NCBI GenBank assembly: GCA_013398275.1
Contig: VZSE01004122.1
Span: forward strand, 969,902 to 1,033,901
Length of the DNA: 64,000 nucleotides
Source of the DNA: Promerops cafer
Taxonomy: Eukaryota; Chordata; Aves; Passeriformes; Nectariniidae
Direction: 5' to 3'
Shown piece after piece: positions 60,334 through 64,000 of the stretch. A program made the translations under genes and the position numbers. The number at the start of each line of letters is the position of its first letter. Positions within the stretch are counted from its first letter, which is position 1. The notes under the pieces were generated by a model. The model was not told where the DNA came from and made no database searches. It saw only the letters and a list, made by a program, of their open reading frames with translations.

Positions 60334-61749
60334 GATTAGTGGGCACAAGAAATCAGGCTCACAGATGAGTGACTGTGGTAGAGGTGTGCTGCTGAATGGA
60401 AAAGACAGCTTTGCAAAGCTCATGTAGACAGCTGTTGGTTAGAGGAATGCATCCCTCTGAAGTCTGTAAAAATAAAAATTATCTGAATCAGTAGGTAAAA
60501 AGCTGTATGCAGATTGTGTAAGAAGTACAATGGGGAAACTTATTTTCCTCCTGGAGATTTTTCAACTTTTTGAAGCATTGGTATCAACCAAGGATTTTCT
60601 ATAACCTCTAAGATAAAATCTTGCCAAGATAAAATCCTGCAGGTGAAGATCTCACCTTTCCCCAAATTTTCAGCAAGGGAGGGACAGCTCCTAGATCCCA
60701 TTCAGCCTGCTCTGCCCCCAAAGACCTGCTATCTTATAGTTTGAAAATAGATTGTTTGAAAATTTCTGGAGAATAAAAACGGCTTTGGGGAATAAAGATG
60801 CTTAATTTTGAAACTGTACATCAGGAAATTACTGTTTCTGCTCTAACCTATCAAAAACTCTCTGGAAGTGACTAGTGGGATTAAACCATAAGGTTTAAAT
60901 TTATTTAACAAGTTGATAAAGGGCAGGCCTCTGAAATATGGATGATGAAATACTCAGCACTGTGGGCTCCCATGCTCTCTGAGCTTGGTGCTTGTCTAAC
61001 ACAGCCTTTGTTGGTCTTAGTAATGAATTTTGGTTTAATTTTCTAGAAGCAGAAAAGTCTGTGTTTATAGCTTTCAATCCTACTCTCCAAAAATCTATGT
61101 GTGTGCTTATGCTGAGGTGAGATAAATTTCATAATTTAGAGGGAGAGATGCTTCCCAAGTACAATTAATGCTTGGGAAAGAGGAAGATAACAATACAAGG
61201 AAAAAAATTTCATCATAAACATGTCAAATACATTATCCTTGTCTTTTGCTCGTGAAAAATTTCCCATGCTGGAAAAAAAGCATTAAAAAAGTAGCTCTTA
61301 TGGCATTTTTTTCTGAATGTTTTGACCTACTTAGCCCAAAGCTCTGTGATTTTGATGGAAACAGCATACTAGGGAAAGAAAACCAGCCTTTTATATTCAA
61401 TTCAACTCTCTTCATAGGCAATTTTTTCTTGAATTACAGCTCCTAGATACAGAAAACTTTTGAGCATCTTTAGATGACAAAATTCTGTATTTCACTGCTT
61501 GGTTTCATGCATTAGCATCAGAGGTCAGTGGTGGCCATATGATGTAGGAAGACCCTGTCTGGTGAAATCAGAGGAGGTGGAATCATCACTGGGGCTGGAG
61601 GAAGCAATCTGTTAATTTTATTCCTATTTATAGAGTTAATTTTATTCCCATTTTGCTGTTATGGTGTTGTGTTTTGAATTTTGTATGAGAATAATGTTGG
61701 TAACACCCTGATGATCTTAGTTATTTCTAAGTAATGTTTCACCAAGTCA

Positions 61750-62105
61750 GTGACTTTTGAGCTTCTTGTGCCCCACTGGTGAGCAGGCTGGAGGGGCACG
61801 AGGAGCTGGGAGGGGACACAGCCAGCACAGGTGACACCAACTGGCCAAAGGGAGATTCTGTATCATTTGGTGCATACTCAGTAAATTAACTGGATTGAAA
61901 GCTGCCCAGGGAGCACAGCTTGGGAACTGTCTGGGCATTGGTTAGAAAGTGGGGAGGAATTGCACTGGACATCACCTGTTTTGTATATTCTAATTCTTTT
62001 ATCATTACTATTATCACTATCATTCTCATCCTTTTCTGTGTCATTAAACTGGGTGAGGGGGTAGCTGGCTGGTGCTTTTTTACTGGTTGGGGTTGAACTA
62101 TATCA
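61750..62105 (+). mobile_element. Old avian ERV LTR fragment, 5'-truncated
   Basis: Sense-strand blocks match a widespread avian LTR type: 'accaactggccaaagggag', then 'attgcactggacatcacctg', 'ttttgtatattctaattctt', an ATTATTATC-like run, and an ATTAAA polyadenylation signal at 62043-62048. The fragment ends in 'ctggttggggttgaactata' and TCA, a decayed form of an LTR 3' end. The 5' boundary is uncertain and no target duplication is visible. It differs from the LTR family at 36 and 42 kb and looks much older. Confidence 0.65.
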
Positions 62106-64000
62106 GGACCTGAAAAATGATAATTTAAAATCCAGCTGTGTGGAGAAAGGATAGGAGGGAGAGGGCATTCTTTAGCTCAACAAATGAGGGATAGAGGTGC
62201 ACTAGAAGGCTTCGTGGCTGTTTTTACTGATATATGAAATTATGCAAAAAAAAAAATGTCTTGGGCAATAGAATTCACTTATCCACATTTCTAAGTAAAC
62301 TATCATTAACCCAAGGCACGTTTAAGGAATTAATATGGGGTAAGAATATTCCCAAAAGGTTATTTTGATGTAAACGTCTTGTTTGCAGGACGCGTTTGAT
62401 ACTGGCATCTGGCCTTAGTGCCATGGAATAGTCCAAGGCCCATTTAATTTATATGGTAGTGTAGAAGGAGCATGTTTCCAACTAGAAACCCACAATTCAG
62501 CAACTACCGTGGATGATCCTAACTCAGGTCAGCCATTCCTAGAGCTGCTGAGAATTACGTCACAATTGAGTCATGAGCCACACCAATACCTATCACCTTC
62601 ATACCTTGGCTTAGCAGCTTCCCTTGCACCTTTACACTTTTTCAGTGCAGCCAGACCTGACCTAACCACTATTGTATGGTAATGATATTGCACCCTTTAA
62701 CCTCTCTGAGTCTTTTCAAGTCTAATTTGCAAGGCCTGGAGAAATGAGTTGTGGGCTGATGGCTTTCAGTCAGCATTGCATATAGATAGTCACTTAAAAG
62801 GCTTAGCAATGTGATCGCATTTGTTCAAGAGGATTGAGCTTGCATAGATATAAATACCATTTTCTCTGAAAGAAGTTGGCTCCTCTGGATGAAGTTCTTA
62901 AGAATCTGGTGACTTATCATCCCTTCAATATAGAGGTCAAGCATGATTACTTTTTTGCATACATGCGTTTATTTGCAGTGTGAGGCATGATCTGTCCAAT
63001 GATTTTTCATACTTCTTTCCAGCTAAGAATGCAAGAAAAAACTCAAAGTTGCTAACACAACTAAGTAAGCCATTAATAAGGCTAATTATATAATAGCAAA
63101 TCAGAGTTCTTTTGAATCCTGTTTGGATGCTTGTGTTGCTGATCAAGTCTTGTGGACACAAGCAAGGTCAGAATGAATTTCATTTCAGATGTGCAAATAA
63201 TATAAGCCTGTGAGAGAAAGGAGAAAGAAGAGGTAGGAAGGAAGTCTGCTAATAGGCAGTTTTTTTCCAGACATCAATGAGGTTTATAATGTAGATTCAC
63301 TATTGTGTTACTGAGGTCTGAAAGTAACTTCCTAGCCTCAGTAAAGTAAACCATATTTAGCAACAACTGTTGAAAAGTGCATGTGCCTGGGAAGTGAACA
63401 ATATTCTTTGTGAACACAGTTTGCTTGCAGTACTCTGTGTTGCAGGGTTAGTCTTGTAGTGTACTTGAAGGACTAAATCTGGTTCCTAGATTACTTCTGT
63501 GGAAAAACTGAGTAGTAAAAGCCCTCTAATTCAGTGTTTTGCTAGAAGGTATTATCTGAGAATAGCTTATCGGAATTCAATTTTCTTTAAGATAATGTTA
63601 AATTAACTATTACTTTTTCAAAGTAAGAAAAAGAAAAATCCAGTTTCGCTACTGTGCTATACAACATCCTTTTCCCATTTGTGGGGAATTCAGCTGTATC
63701 TTTTGCTTTTTTGCTGTCAAAATTAGATTATTTTTTCTGGTTTTAATATTAGTACTTGCTACAATTTTCTTGGGAGTATTCTGCTAAAAATTATTTGTTA
63801 CAGCATTATTTACTAATGTTGCTATGGAAAGGGTTTGCATGGCAAGGCTTTGGTACTGTGTGGACATACAGGGGTGGATTCTGGGAGAAGCTGCCAGAAG
63901 TGTCCCCCATGTGTGATGGAGCCAGCTGGCACCAAGACTGAGCCCATCAGAAAGGGTGGTAACACCTTTGGGATAATGTATTTAAGAAGTAGGGGGGAAG
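62106..64000. other. Gene-free stretch to the window end
   Basis: AT-rich noncoding DNA. A 61-codon frame at 63756-63941 and others show no domain. No repeats beyond short homopolymers are seen. Confidence 0.55.

Larger units (their letters stand above)
55601..61749. other. Gene-free stretch
   Basis: AT-rich noncoding DNA with a short tandem repeat at 57041 and an A/C-rich tract at 60200. A partial repeat of TTAATTTTATTCC occurs near 61612-61650. No coding or RNA gene is supported. Confidence 0.5.

Noticed and set aside
60107..60427. 106-codon Lys/Pro/Thr-rich frame
   Set aside because: It is created by the A/C-rich tract at 60200-60333.

Overview
The window is vertebrate nuclear DNA, almost certainly from a bird. 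The evidence is the repeat content: at least eight fragments of CR1 (chicken repeat 1) LINEs, several ending in the CR1 terminal motif ATTCTATGATTCT, plus avian-type endogenous retrovirus LTRs with TG...CA ends. A passerine is a reasonable guess from the LTR types, but that is inference. The sequence is AT-rich, with no operons, ribosome binding sites or bacterial-style genes. It reads as a gene desert or part of a very large intron. I recognise no complete protein-coding gene, and no tRNA, rRNA or known small RNA gene.

Layout. 1-2.5 kb: unannotated sequence, then a 3' CR1 fragment on the minus strand. 2.8-2.95 kb: a possible minus-strand exon with a strong acceptor, an open frame and two candidate donors, giving 142 nt or a 21-nt microexon. 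3-15 kb: AT-rich noncoding DNA with A/C-rich tracts, a short CR1 tail at 7.1 kb, a CR1 at 10.5-10.9 kb, and a perfect 63-bp direct repeat at 12.3 and 13.9 kb. 15.2-15.6 kb: a plus-strand CR1. 20.3 kb: a CR1 scrap. 26.5-27.3 kb: a decayed minus-strand reading frame of unknown identity that runs into a 37-38 bp minisatellite. The minisatellite and its flank appear twice around a single N, probably an assembly join. 30.5 kb: an (AC)24 microsatellite. 34.4 kb: a CR1 scrap. 35.9-37.5 kb: a CR1 split by a minus-strand solo LTR with a perfect ACATC target duplication; the LTR contains a 548-base gap. 42.4-43.8 kb: a complete plus-strand copy of the same LTR family. 55.2-55.6 kb: a plus-strand CR1. 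61.75-62.1 kb: an older, 5'-truncated avian ERV LTR. The rest shows no feature I can support.

Nothing here is a gene system working together. The points most worth checking are the candidate (micro)exon near 2.8-2.95 kb, the 63-bp perfect repeat, the mosaic divergence between the two LTR copies, the probable false duplication at the N at 27111, and the decayed ORF beside the minisatellite. I found no convincing undescribed biological system.
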